Positions 1 to 10,588 of a DNA stretch of 60,906 nt are shown here, in pieces. Position 1 is the stretch's first letter; each line of letters opens with the position of its first letter. The notes beneath the pieces were generated by a model. The model did not search any database, had not been told where the DNA came from, and saw nothing but the letters and a program-made list of their open reading frames with translations. Origin of the DNA: Pirellulales bacterium (GTDB lineage: Bacteria; Planctomycetota; Planctomycetia; Pirellulales; Lacipirellulaceae); NCBI GenBank assembly GCA_022448265.1, contig JAKVCC010000021.1:1-60906 (forward strand). Direction: 5' to 3'. A program made the translations under genes and the position numbers.

Positions 1-297
1 GTAGGTTTCGCATAATGTTCCTCGGTGCGCGAAGCGCTGCTAGAGAGAACCGACTGAAAAAAACAATTTGGGGCCCGGCGTGGCGAACCTCCATTATTTG
101 AGTCTGCCAGCACGGTGGGCGCCGGTCAAGCAAAAGCGGGGCCAACCGGCGGTAATTTGTGCTGGGCACCTATCCCTAGGAGTCTCCCTACAGCCGCCAG
201 GTTCACCAACAAGAAAAGAAAAAAAGAAATCGTTCTGTTGACGCAAACTAATTCACAGTAATACTTTGCATCGAACGCAAGGCCGCAATGTCCTTGA
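1..297. other. Left-edge stretch, no gene recognised
   Basis: No open frame here resembles a known protein, and I see no tRNA or clear terminator. It lies downstream of the minus-strand cytochrome gene. An A/G-rich patch near 210-230 is the only compositional oddity. Confidence 0.4.
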
Positions 298-1230
298 TCA
301 CCCCCGATAAGCCTCATGGCAATCGCTACACGACTGCGACACCTTGCCCACAGCGGCCCGAGCGGCGTTGTAATTGACTTCACTGGTGGCCTGGTGCAGT
401 TCGCGACAGGCTTCCCGCAGCACGATCGCAAAACCCAGGTAGGTTGGATCGGTACCATATTCGTAATTTTCGTGACAAATCGCCTGCGCTAGCGCTGCCA
501 GTAACTGGGCATCGTGGACGACCGTCTGGACTTCGCTGCGAAACTGCCTGGCACTGGCCAGCGATGGCGAAACATTCTCTTCCAGGCCTTGCTCCATGCG
601 TTGCATGACCTGAGAAAAATTGGCCAATGAGCCGCCAGCGGGCGGCTTCGCTGGCAACTCGACAGGTTGGCCACGGATCAGGTCATTCAGCACCTGCCTC
701 GCTTTTTTCGCCGCCGCATAGCTTTCATCTGTTCCCGATTCGCACAATTCGCTGGCGAGCAAGCAATGATTTTTTATGAGCGGCGCGCTTTTCTTCCAGC
801 GCACCTCACTGCCATATTCGCTGATCACACCAAACACCACCGCAAGGGTGCTGAAATCGCGCCGGCATTGCAAGTTTCCTCCCCCTTTGAATTGAGCGGG
901 CCTGGCCAGGGATGTGGCAAGCGCAATATTTAGTCGCTTGATCTCGGCCGTCAAGGTCTCGGCCGAGACCAACTCGGACCAAGAGATTGAACTCGTATCT
1001 GAATCGACGACTGGGGGGGGGGACTGGCGACGATCATCCGCCATAGCGGCCCGTGGCGACGGACGTTCGCCAAGTAGGTGCTGGCGAGCGTCGGCAAAGA
1101 ACGCATCCAACACATCTTGGGACCATGCACAGGGTTTGGCCCGCTGCGGAGGATCCTTGGCAAAGGTTGTAACCGTGACCAGCAGGAGCGCAACTAGCAG
1201 AAAACCGTTAGGAAGACGTAGATTGGGCAT
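298..1230 (-). CDS. Exported cytochrome c'-like protein with two related domains, one haem site
   Basis: Predicted periplasmic haem protein of 310 residues. I chose the ATG at 1230 because it opens directly into a signal peptide (residues 1-24, hydrophobic core LLVALLLV, cleavage after TFA); the open frame extends further upstream without protein-like sequence. A CxxCH haem c motif (C301, C304, H305) sits ten residues from the C-terminus, the place used by class II cytochromes c (cytochrome c' four-helix bundles). Residues about 99-187 and 207-310 look like two copies of the same helical unit: both have an acidic-glycine turn (EYGSE; EYGTD) followed by L-x-x-x-C-x-E/L and an AAxxA helix. Only the second keeps CxxCH. 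Electron transfer or ligand binding is inference. It is divergent from the mutase gene. Confidence 0.65.
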   Translation of the reverse strand: MPNLRLPNGFLLVALLLVTVTTFAKDPPQRAKPCAWSQDVLDAFFADARQHLLGERPSPRAAMADDRRQSPPPVVDSDTSSISWSELVSAETLTAEIKRLNIALATSLARPAQFKGGGNLQCRRDFSTLAVVFGVISEYGSEVRWKKSAPLIKNHCLLASELCESGTDESYAAAKKARQVLNDLIRGQPVELPAKPPAGGSLANFSQVMQRMEQGLEENVSPSLASARQFRSEVQTVVHDAQLLAALAQAICHENYEYGTDPTYLGFAIVLREACRELHQATSEVNYNAARAAVGKVSQSCSDCHEAYRG

Positions 1231-1394
1231 CACAGGCTTTGTGTGGGAGTAGGCATGAAACCCCATTATCCTAGACACGGCCCAGCAGGCAAGCGGGGGT
1301 AATATTGTCCAGGTAGAGGGGCTGTTTGCCTTGATGATCGGATAGGTGTAGGTTGTTGCGTTCTCCCCGCATGCGACCAGCGTGTGCAGAAAAA

Positions 1395-1413
1395 CTAGAA
1401 CCCATTTCAAAAC
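1395..1413 (-). repeat. Terminal fragment of the dispersed ~80-bp repeat
   Basis: These 19 bases are identical to the reverse complement of 28410-28428, the right end of the repeat copy near cdsA. The match stops abruptly on the right, 9 bases before the ATG of the mutase gene, so only one end of the element is present. Confidence 0.5.
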
Positions 1414-1421
1414 TGGCAGTC

Positions 1422-3227
1422 ATGTCCTACGACGCTATTTTACTATTGGCCGAAACGGCTATCGCTGAAAAAAAACTTACCCAATCCGCCTACGACAACC
1501 TGCGAATCTGGCTTACCGAGCCCCGCTACGCCGAGTATGCCCCACAAGTTGTGGACCATATCAAAGAAGGCAAATGGCGAGAATTGGACGACGCATTTTG
1601 GACGATCATCCCCTTTGGTACCGGAGGACGTCGTGGTCGCATGTACGACATCGGCAGCAACGCGATCAACGATCGGACGATCGGAGAAAGCGCGCAGGGA
1701 CTAGCCAACTATGTGAAGGACTCGCTGGGCGATGACGCCCGTTTATCGTGCGCGATTGCCTACGACACGCGCCACCGGTCCGAGCACTTTGCGCGTCTTT
1801 GCGCCGAGGTAATGGTTGCCGCCGGGTTCCAAGTATATTTTCTACAGGGCCATCGTAGCACACCGGAACTCTCGTTCACTGTGCGGCACCATCAGTGCAG
1901 CTGCGGCATCATGGTCACGGCAAGTCACAATCCGCCATGCGACAACGCCGTCAAGGCCTACTGGTCAACCGGCGGCCAACTGCGGCCGCCACACGACAAG
2001 CACACAATCGATAAGGTCATGTCGGTTGATGCAATCCAGCGCACTCCTTTCGACGAGGCCGTAGCGGCGGGATGCATCGTCATGTGCCAGGAGGAAATGG
2101 ACGCGCGATTTGTCGACGCGGTTCTAAATCTGCAGACACCTGGGCCCCGGGATCTGCACGTCATTTATTCTCCCCTACACGGAGTTGGGACTACTGCCGT
2201 TTGCCCCGTACTCGACAAGGCTGGGTTTAATCAGGTAGAAGTGTTTGCCGCGCATGCCGCACCCGACGGTGATTTCCCCAATGTGCCAGACCACGTTTCT
2301 AACCCGGAAAATCCGGCCGTTTTTGATGCCATTGCAGATCGCGCCCAAGCGGTCGGCGCTGATCTAGCCCTGGCGACTGATCCGGATTGCGATCGTATTG
2401 GCTGCTCCGCGCCCTTAACTACCGGCGAGGGGAGCGCGTGGCACACCCTTTCCGGCAACCAGATTGGGTCCTTGCTGGCCGACTACGTATTGGACTCGCG
2501 CACAGTGCAAGGATCGTTGTTGCCGACGAACTTTATCGTCATCACGCTCGTCACCACCCAACTAACGCGCCGCATCGCCGACAGCTATGGAGTACGTACG
2601 TTCGGTGATTTGTTGGTTGGTTTCAAGTGGATTGCCGGGGTCATTGATGATGAAGGGCCAGAAGATTTCTTGTACGGCACCGAGGAATCGCATGGCTACC
2701 TGGCAGGGCAGCACGTTCGCGACAAGGACGGCGCGGTAGCTGCACTGCTGCTGTGCGAACTTGCTGCCAAACTCAAGGTGGAAGGCAAGACCCTCCACGA
2801 GCATCTTGACTCACTCTTTTGGCAGCATGGGGCGCACGCAGAGAACACGGTGTCAGTGCAAATGCCAGGGAGTGAGGGGATGACTCGCATGCAGGAGGTA
2901 ATGCAACAGTTTCGGCGAAATCCGCCTACCGAGTTGGCCGGAAGCAGGGTCGTACAGGTGCGCGATTACCTGGAGCAGACCATTCGGTTACCCGACGGCT
3001 CGCTTCAGCCGTTGGCCGGCCCCTGCGGCGACATGGTCATTCTCGACCTGGAGGCGGAAAGTAATTACGTAGCTATTCGACCGAGCGGCACCGAACCAAA
3101 GATCAAGGTTTACATGTTTGCCTACACCCCTCCGGAGCAACTCGCCAATCTCGAAGCGGCCAAAGAGCAACTGGCATTGCGGTTGCAGAAAATGGAAGTC
3201 AGCATGCGGGCCTTCGCTGGAGTGTGA
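1422..3227 (+). CDS. Phosphoglucomutase/phosphomannomutase (alpha-D-phosphohexomutase)
   Basis: Interconverts hexose 1- and 6-phosphates in the cytosol, feeding nucleotide-sugar and storage-polysaccharide synthesis. The 601 residues hold all four superfamily signatures in order: phosphoserine loop TASHNPP (Ser near 168), metal loop DPDCDR (about 320-325), sugar-specificity loop GTEESHGY, and phosphate-binding loop RPSGTEPK (from about 553). Length and the GTEESHGY loop fit the PgcA-like phosphoglucomutase/phosphomannomutase branch rather than GlmM. The ATG at 1422 begins MSYDAILL; upstream codons in frame (TTG at 1353) are not protein-like. Nine bases upstream lies a fragment of the dispersed repeat. 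A second, shorter mutase (GlmM-like) is at 41332-42675. Glucose versus mannose preference cannot be read from sequence alone. Confidence 0.93.
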   Translation: MSYDAILLLAETAIAEKKLTQSAYDNLRIWLTEPRYAEYAPQVVDHIKEGKWRELDDAFWTIIPFGTGGRRGRMYDIGSNAINDRTIGESAQGLANYVKDSLGDDARLSCAIAYDTRHRSEHFARLCAEVMVAAGFQVYFLQGHRSTPELSFTVRHHQCSCGIMVTASHNPPCDNAVKAYWSTGGQLRPPHDKHTIDKVMSVDAIQRTPFDEAVAAGCIVMCQEEMDARFVDAVLNLQTPGPRDLHVIYSPLHGVGTTAVCPVLDKAGFNQVEVFAAHAAPDGDFPNVPDHVSNPENPAVFDAIADRAQAVGADLALATDPDCDRIGCSAPLTTGEGSAWHTLSGNQIGSLLADYVLDSRTVQGSLLPTNFIVITLVTTQLTRRIADSYGVRTFGDLLVGFKWIAGVIDDEGPEDFLYGTEESHGYLAGQHVRDKDGAVAALLLCELAAKLKVEGKTLHEHLDSLFWQHGAHAENTVSVQMPGSEGMTRMQEVMQQFRRNPPTELAGSRVVQVRDYLEQTIRLPDGSLQPLAGPCGDMVILDLEAESNYVAIRPSGTEPKIKVYMFAYTPPEQLANLEAAKEQLALRLQKMEVSMRAFAGV

Positions 3228-3363
3228 GTATTTCCAGGTCGGGCCAGGTCGCCGGCACGGCCAGATTACCAAGCGCACGAAATGGTTTTGGTCGACTGGA
3301 AGCAGAACAGGTTACAAATTCGGGCTGGCCGGCCAAGGCGGGGCGTTCTACGATTCAATTGCC

Positions 3364-4749
3364 ATGGGTGGGCCCGACCAAAAATCCGACGAACAATCCA
3401 CCTCTGCCGACGGGGCTAATCCAAAGACCCAGGCTGAGTTTTTTCTGCGCGCGGGGAAAAAAGTTCGCGCTCAGTTTCCTACCACTCCTGGCGTCTACCT
3501 GTTTCAAGATCAGGCGGGTCGCGTACTCTATGTTGGCAAAGCCAAAAACTTGCGGGCCAGGGCCGGGAGTTACTTTCTAAAGGCGGCGTCCGAAGACCAG
3601 CGCACCACGCGATTGGTGCGTGAGGCCTACGACGTCGATTACTTGGATGCCGATAGTGAGGTCGATGCGATCTTGTTAGAGTCGCGACTGATTAAGGACA
3701 TCCAGCCAAAGTACAACCGCGACCTGCGAGACGACAAGAGCTTTCCTTATTTGCAAATCACAACCCACGAAGATTTCGCCCGCGTCGAAATCACGCGCGA
3801 ACCACGTTCCCGCGGCGTCAAGTTATATGGTCCCTTCACCTCAATCGGCAGCCTCCGCGGCGCCCTGCAGGTCTTGCAGCGGGTGTTCCAGTTTCGCACG
3901 TGCTCCCTAGACATTGACGAACAGGACGAGCGCTGGCGCTGGTTTCGGCCCTGCTTGCTCGCCTCGATCAAGCAATGCACGGCGCCGTGCAACCTGCGAA
4001 TTTCTAAGGAAGAATATCGCCAGGATATCAACCGCCTGAAAAAGTTTCTTGAAGGCAAACGAAAGCCCCTGCTGAAAGAAATGCGAGAGGAAATGCAAAC
4101 CGCCTCGGAAAATTTACGCTACGAACAAGCTGCCCGATTGCGTGACGAGATTCAGATGCTCGAATCGCTCAACGAACGAGGGGATCTGGAAAAACACGCG
4201 CAGCCAGAAGTATTTTACATGGACCCCAAAAAAGGCCTGGCAGGCCTGCAGAAGTTGTTGCACCTTGACACCGCACCGCGCACGATCGAGGGTATGGACA
4301 TCGCCCATCTGGCCGGCGAAGAGACAGTGGCCAGCCTAGTGCAATTTATCGATGGACTGCCCTTCAAACCCGGATATCGCCGGTACCGGATTCGCGAAGT
4401 CGAAGGCGTCGACGACTACGCGAGCATGTTTGAGGCCGTTTCCAGGCGATTTGCCAAGCTGACGAGCGAAGCCGATGTTTTTCCCGACATCCTGCTAATC
4501 GATGGCGGCAAGGGCCAACTAGGGCGGGCGGTGCAGGCCTTCGAGGCCCTAGCGGTCGAACCGCCGCTGATTCTCTCGCTTGCCAAAAAGGAAGAGTTGA
4601 TCTACGTCCACCGGCGTCAGGATCCGCTCAAGCTCAGCCGGCACGCCTACGCCCTGCGCCTGCTGCAATACGTTCGAGACGAGTCGCACCGATTCGCGCA
4701 GAACTACCATCACCTACTGCGCCGCAAACGGACATTAGGGCAAGACTAG
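3364..4749 (+). CDS. uvrC: Excinuclease ABC subunit C, short form without helix-hairpin-helix domain
   Basis: Makes the dual incisions of nucleotide excision repair together with UvrB. The domains present are the GIY-YIG nuclease (GVY at residues 43-45, YVGKAKNL after it) for the 3' cut, a UVR motif region (around 240-280, EEMQTASENLRYEQAARLRD) that docks UvrB, and the RNase H-like domain (MDIAHLAGEETVAS, LIDGGKGQL, RDESHRFA) for the 5' cut. The protein ends about 15 residues after RDESH, at 461 residues; well-studied UvrC proteins are about 600 and carry a tandem helix-hairpin-helix there. The 90 bases past the stop encode no such domain. The start is uncertain: ATG 3364 has no clear Shine-Dalgarno, and the frame stays open upstream. 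Confidence 0.92.
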   Translation: MGGPDQKSDEQSTSADGANPKTQAEFFLRAGKKVRAQFPTTPGVYLFQDQAGRVLYVGKAKNLRARAGSYFLKAASEDQRTTRLVREAYDVDYLDADSEVDAILLESRLIKDIQPKYNRDLRDDKSFPYLQITTHEDFARVEITREPRSRGVKLYGPFTSIGSLRGALQVLQRVFQFRTCSLDIDEQDERWRWFRPCLLASIKQCTAPCNLRISKEEYRQDINRLKKFLEGKRKPLLKEMREEMQTASENLRYEQAARLRDEIQMLESLNERGDLEKHAQPEVFYMDPKKGLAGLQKLLHLDTAPRTIEGMDIAHLAGEETVASLVQFIDGLPFKPGYRRYRIREVEGVDDYASMFEAVSRRFAKLTSEADVFPDILLIDGGKGQLGRAVQAFEALAVEPPLILSLAKKEELIYVHRRQDPLKLSRHAYALRLLQYVRDESHRFAQNYHHLLRRKRTLGQD

Positions 4750-4768
4750 CGGGTCGCAAGGACCCGCT
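4748..4768 (+). terminator. Hairpin overlapping the uvrC stop codon
   Basis: AGCGGGTC and GACCCGCT form a perfect 8-bp stem with a 5-base loop, starting inside the uvrC TAG. There is no T-run after it, so it is either a weak or factor-assisted terminator or an mRNA 3' stabiliser. The loop context GGGTCGCAA-GACCC resembles the small hairpin at 6463-6477. Confidence 0.45.
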
Positions 4769-4838
4769 CCATGGGCAACCCTCTCGCGCCCAATCCCCAA
4801 AGACCGATTTACAGAAAACGATTTCTAGATGTTCGCGC

Positions 4839-4946
4839 TTACTTGTTTTTCTTTTCCCGTTTCAACTTGCGTTTTTCCTTGGGCGTAAGTAGGGCTTTTT
4901 TTTGTTGTTCCCGTTTGCCTTTGTCCTTACTCCCTTTACTGGCCAT
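4839..4946 (-). CDS. 35-residue lysine-rich peptide, function unknown
   Basis: This is a very short but well-formed gene. A Shine-Dalgarno GGAG sits 8 bases before the ATG, and the product is 35 residues of which about 40 percent are lysine, with four arginines (starts MASKGSKDKGKREQQ, ends KLKREKKNK). It lies 45 bases downstream of the cold-shock gene on the same strand, so the two probably share a transcript. Such a basic, helix-prone tail-like peptide could bind RNA or ribosomes, but that is inference and I recognise no family. Confidence 0.6.
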   Translation of the reverse strand: MASKGSKDKGKREQQKKALLTPKEKRKLKREKKNK

Positions 4947-4991
4947 CTCAGTTACTCCGCAAATTGATAGGGGCGATTTTCCGCCACCCGC

Positions 4992-5189
4992 TCAGACAAG
5001 CTGTACGTTTTCTGCCCTGGGGCCCTTGGGACCCTGGCCTTCGTTGTAGGAAACGCGCACGCCCTCTTGGAGTTCATCGTAACTCACACCTTCGAGATCG
5101 GAGGAGTGGAAAAAAATGTCGTTGCTGGTCCCGGTATCTATAAACCCAAAACCCTTGTCCGTTAGTCGCTTAATCGTACCTTCAGCCAT
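4992..5189 (-). CDS. Cold-shock domain protein (CspA family)
   Basis: Small single-strand nucleic-acid-binding protein acting as an RNA chaperone. The 65 residues make a single OB-fold cold-shock domain with RNP1 (KGFGFID, residues about 12-18) and RNP2 (DIFFHSSDL, about 24-32). It ends in a typical GPKGPRAENVQLV tail. The start is supported by an AGAGGAAA Shine-Dalgarno 7 bases upstream of ATG. The gene is followed by a 35-residue basic peptide and is divergent from mraZ across about 500 bases of non-coding DNA, enough for a long cold-regulated 5' leader, although I could not identify a specific cold-shock element. Confidence 0.95.
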   Translation of the reverse strand: MAEGTIKRLTDKGFGFIDTGTSNDIFFHSSDLEGVSYDELQEGVRVSYNEGQGPKGPRAENVQLV

Positions 5190-5693
5190 TTGTCCGTTTC
5201 CTCTAGAAGTGCCCTGCAGCGTTGCCTGTAAACACCGCGTCCAGGCGGCTCCGCTGCAAAGGGGCCATTCTAGCGAATATACACCGCGTATGCGATGGGC
5301 TGTCGTGCGAGTTTGTCAGAAGGGGGCTGCGATGGCCGTTTCGCGCAGCGACTGGGCGCAAATACCGCGCTCGGCGGGCCCCGTTTTTTCGATTGGCCGG
5401 CCGACCCCGACGACCCTAAATTTTCAAATTTTTGACGAAATCACTTGCAGGCTCAGGAACAAACGCTAGAATCTGCTCTATTCATGGGTACTACGCCCAT
5501 TTATGGCCTTATTTCCCCCTATTTCCGGGGAACTAAACCCTACAGAAGATAAGTTCGGGTTTTATAAGTGCCCGTTTTACGCGTGTGGATATCTCAAGAG
5601 CTTTGTTTCTCTGAGAAAGCATTTCTCCGAGCAAGCTCAGCTGCCAAGGAGGGAAGGATGCATTGCTAGGCCTACCGGCCCGCTGAGAAATTT
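5190..5693. other. Divergent csp/mraZ intergenic region
   Basis: About 500 bases without a credible gene; the open frames here overlap real genes in other frames or have no protein-like composition. A short hairpin (ATGGG-N6-CCCAT) lies near 5484-5500. Promoters for both flanking genes must lie here, but none is clear by eye. Confidence 0.4.
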
Positions 5694-6194
5694 ATGGCCA
5701 AACAGTCTCCAGTTTCGAGTGACACGCTCTATCTGGGCGAATGGTCGCGAGCACTGGACGAGCGGTTTCGGCTTTCGCTGCCAACAGAAGTGGCCGAGCA
5801 ACTCACCGGCGACGCGGACCAGTGCGTCCTGGCCAAAGAACGTCCGGGGTGTGTGAGCGTTTGGAACACGCAGGCCTGGGGGGCCTGGCTGGACGACGGA
5901 ATGAGCCTGGTCGCTCAAAAGGTTCACAGCGGCAGGCTTACGCAACGGCTAAGTCAGGTGCAGTTATTGGGACGACTACTCTCCACCCGTCATCGCCGAG
6001 TTCCCGTCGCGGCTCGGGCCAGAGTAGCCATACCAGAAAGCTTTCGGGATTTTCTCGGCGTAGATCCCGGCGGCAAGCTAATGGTCGTGGGCGCGGCAGT
6101 TTGCCTCGAGATTTGGCATCCCGCACGGTGGAGTGAGCACATCGGAGAACGAATACCGGACTTCCGTCAGCTATTCGATGAGTTGGCCGACTGA
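5694..6194 (+). CDS. mraZ: MraZ-family (SpoVT/AbrB-fold) DNA-binding regulator, divergent
   Basis: MraZ is a ring-forming transcription factor that normally heads the division and cell-wall (dcw) cluster. The 166 residues carry the two family half-sites: ALDERFRLSLPTEVAEQL (about 20-37) and AARARVAIPESFRDFLGV (about 106-123), then KLMVVGAAVCLEIWHPARW, which matches the family's second strand set. In canonical MraZ both half-sites contain D-x-x-G-R; here they read DERFR and AARAR, so the glycine is lost in both and the aspartate in the second. No rsmH, ftsI, mur or ftsZ gene follows: the next 380 bases are non-coding and then genes converge. The DNA targets may therefore differ from the usual repeats. 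Confidence 0.8.
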   Translation: MAKQSPVSSDTLYLGEWSRALDERFRLSLPTEVAEQLTGDADQCVLAKERPGCVSVWNTQAWGAWLDDGMSLVAQKVHSGRLTQRLSQVQLLGRLLSTRHRRVPVAARARVAIPESFRDFLGVDPGGKLMVVGAAVCLEIWHPARWSEHIGERIPDFRQLFDELAD

Positions 6195-6377
6195 CGGAAA
6201 AGGCATGCATGGGACCAGGAAAGACCAGCTGCGAAATTACGATAACGAATATGCAACGGCCCCCACGAGGCGATCGCCAATCCAAACCGCTAACACAACA
6301 AGCCACTAGTACCAGGCACCCATACAAACCGTCGGCACAACCGGCGAACTACAATCTGGCTGGCCACAAGCTAGTCC

Positions 6378-6507
6378 GCCATACCCAGTTGACACAATAG
6401 CCTTAATCACCCGTCCGTTGTCACCCGGTTCGGGATGCAAGTCTCACTTAGAAAGGCTATTGGGGTCGCAATGACCCGCGTATCTGTCGACTGGGTATGG
6501 CTTTTTT
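6378..6507 (+). ncRNA. Candidate structured RNA or complex terminator with three helices and a T-run
   Basis: The outer helix pairs 6378-6393 (GCCATACCCAGTTGAC) with 6486-6501 (GTCGACTGGGTATGGC), 16 bp with a single G-T wobble, followed at once by six Ts. Inside, 6395-6404 (CAATAGCCTT) pairs perfectly with 6453-6462, enclosing a CCCG-GTT-CGGG hairpin (6424-6434). Directly beside it is a GGGTC-N5-GACCC hairpin (6463-6477). That makes a closed multi-branch fold of about 124 nt. It lies between convergent mraZ and the DUF1844 gene, 184 bases past the mraZ stop. A TACAAT box at 6350-6355 could be a -10 element, without an obvious -35. I do not recognise it as tmRNA, SRP RNA, 6S or a known riboswitch. 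Confidence 0.5.
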
Positions 6508-6580
6508 ACGCGCCAGCGGGGAGCGGTGCTAGCGCAACGGGGAGCGCCATTGGAATGTAAGAGTGGCCCGGTACAGCACT

Positions 6581-7006
6581 TTAGGGGCCGCTGTCCGCCG
6601 ATTTCTCTTCAGTTCCCTGGGCTACAAATAGCATCCTGAGCTGGTGCAACAAATCAGTGAGTAGCTTTTCCTCACCAGGCTGGAGATTGCCCTTGGTTTT
6701 CGTCTGCAGCATTTCCAGCATATCAATCGCATATCGGGCATGCTCCGGGTTGACAGACACCTGCTGCGTCGCAGGGTGAGGAAACTGGCCCAGAGCGACC
6801 ATCGCTTCGGTGGCAAGCGTTGAAAGCAGCAATTCCAACGAGGCAGGTGGCATTTTCCCGCCGGAAGTGGCCCCATCCCCAGTGGCCTCAGGGCTAGACG
6901 CTGACCCAGATTCGGGCTGCTGCACTTCTTGTTTGAGAGCTTCTTTCTCTGCGGCGACCTGGCTCTTCCAATCGTCGTCGATAAAGATCTTTTTTTCGTC
7001 GTTCAT
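6581..7006 (-). CDS. DUF1844 protein
   Basis: Conserved protein of unknown function, 141 residues, no membrane segment. Residues 1-50 are charged and low-complexity (KKIFIDDDWKSQV, then a Gly/Ser/Ala linker). The DUF1844 core follows: LELLLSTLATEAMVALGQFPHP, then EHARYAIDMLEMLQTKTKGNL and a closing LLxxLLHQLRMLFV helix. The start has a strong GAGGAGG Shine-Dalgarno. It lies 28 bases downstream of pyrG on the same strand and is probably co-transcribed. The role is unknown; the link with pyrG is only positional. Confidence 0.8.
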   Translation of the reverse strand: MNDEKKIFIDDDWKSQVAAEKEALKQEVQQPESGSASSPEATGDGATSGGKMPPASLELLLSTLATEAMVALGQFPHPATQQVSVNPEHARYAIDMLEMLQTKTKGNLQPGEEKLLTDLLHQLRMLFVAQGTEEKSADSGP

Positions 7007-7034
7007 TGAGGCCTCCTCTCCACTTAATCGATGG

Positions 7035-9165
<2,131 letters not shown>

Positions 9166-10569
9166 TTAAGTGCTTCCTGGGGTTCGGGGAAAGGGGATGA
9201 CGTCGCGGATGTTTGTCATGCCGGTAACGAATTGTACCATCCGCTCCAGGCCTAGTCCGAAACCGGAGTGGGGAACCGTTCCAAAACGCCTGAGGTCGAC
9301 ATACCACCGATAGTCATCAGCGTTCAGTCCCTGCTCGGCCATCCGCGCAGTGAGCACCTCGAGCCGGTCTTCGCGCTCGCTGCCGCCGATGATTTCGCCC
9401 ACACGCGGCACCAGTACGTCCATGGCGCGCACAGTTGCACCCCGATCACAAACCGTTTCGTCATTGACTTTCATGTAAAACGGCTTAATCGCAGCCGGAT
9501 AATCATGCAGTATTACCGGCGCCCGAAAATGCTTTTCCGTCAAAAATCGTTCATGCTCAGCATGGAGATCCGCGCCCCAATCGACAGCGAATTCAAACTT
9601 TTCGCTGGACTGCTGCAGGAGATCAATGGCTTCGGTGTAGCTAATCCTATGAAACGGCTTCTCAGCTAGGTTTCGCAAAGTCGTGAGCACCGTGTCGTCG
9701 ATACGGTCTTGAAAGAACTGCAGGTCTTCAGCACAATCGCCCAAGACATCAGCAGCAATGCGCTTGAGAAATTGCTCAGCTAGCTCCATGTTCTGGGGCA
9801 GTCGGTTAAACGCCACCTCAGGTTCAACCATCCAAAACTCGGCAAGATGGCGCGCAGTGTTCGAGTTCTCTGCACGAAATGTCGGACCAAACGTGTAGAT
9901 CTTGCCAAGGGCGGTGGCGTAAATCTCGCCCTCCAATTGTCCCGAGACTGTCAAGTAGGTCGGCCGATCAAAAAAGTCCTGTCCGTAGTCGACCCCGCCC
10001 GCCGGCGTGTTCGGCACACGGGCCGGATCGATTGTCGTGACTCGAAACATCTCGCCGGCGCCTTCGCAATCACTGGCAGTAATGATTGGCGTGTGCACGT
10101 AGAGGAAGTCGTCCTCCTGAAAGAAATCGTGAATCGAACGACAAATGCGATTGCGGACTCGCATCACCGCTCCGATCGTGTTGGTGCGGGGCCGCAGATG
10201 GGCCCATTCCCGCAGCTTTTCTAGGGAGTGTCGCTTTTTTTGTAGGGGGTAAGCCTCGGGATCCGCCCAACCGTGAACCTCTACCTCCGAGGCATGCAAT
10301 TCGGTAGTCTGCCCCCGGCCGCCCGAGGCCTTGATTTGGCCGCTGACTGTCACACTGCAGCCGGCAGTTAAGCGACGGATATCGGACTCGTAATTCTCGA
10401 GTTCCGCGTCGGCGATAACCTGAATATTGGCCAGGCAACTGCCGTCGTTGAGTTCCAGGAAACTAAAACCACCCTTGGAGTCGCGGCGCGTGCGAATCCA
10501 ACCCTCCACTATGGCCTGCTTGCCAATGGATTCCACTTCGCGCGCTCGCTTAACGGAAGTTCGTTGCAT
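9166..10569 (-). CDS. asnS: Asparaginyl-tRNA synthetase
   Basis: Charges tRNA-Asn with asparagine; class IIb synthetase, cytosolic. The 467 residues match the family length. An N-terminal OB-fold anticodon-binding domain (about 10-110, [17 protein letters not shown]) precedes the catalytic core with the [14 protein letters not shown] and [21 protein letters not shown] stretches typical of AsnS, motif 2 [22 protein letters not shown], and motif 3 [15 protein letters not shown] before PRTPGS. The EFWMVEPE stretch supports AsnS rather than AspS. The presence of AsnS suggests direct Asn charging. It lies 19 bases downstream of the Nramp-like gene; trxB, this transporter and asnS probably form one transcript ending at 9132-9161. 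Confidence 0.96.
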   Translation of the reverse strand: MQRTSVKRAREVESIGKQAIVEGWIRTRRDSKGGFSFLELNDGSCLANIQVIADAELENYESDIRRLTAGCSVTVSGQIKASGGRGQTTELHASEVEVHGWADPEAYPLQKKRHSLEKLREWAHLRPRTNTIGAVMRVRNRICRSIHDFFQEDDFLYVHTPIITASDCEGAGEMFRVTTIDPARVPNTPAGGVDYGQDFFDRPTYLTVSGQLEGEIYATALGKIYTFGPTFRAENSNTARHLAEFWMVEPEVAFNRLPQNMELAEQFLKRIAADVLGDCAEDLQFFQDRIDDTVLTTLRNLAEKPFHRISYTEAIDLLQQSSEKFEFAVDWGADLHAEHERFLTEKHFRAPVILHDYPAAIKPFYMKVNDETVCDRGATVRAMDVLVPRVGEIIGGSEREDRLEVLTARMAEQGLNADDYRWYVDLRRFGTVPHSGFGLGLERMVQFVTGMTNIRDVIPFPRTPGST

Positions 10570-10588
10570 AACTAATATCGACCGCTTC

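Noticed and set aside
5503-5856. 117-residue open frame upstream of and into mraZ
   Set aside because: It overlaps mraZ in another frame and its sequence has no family resemblance.
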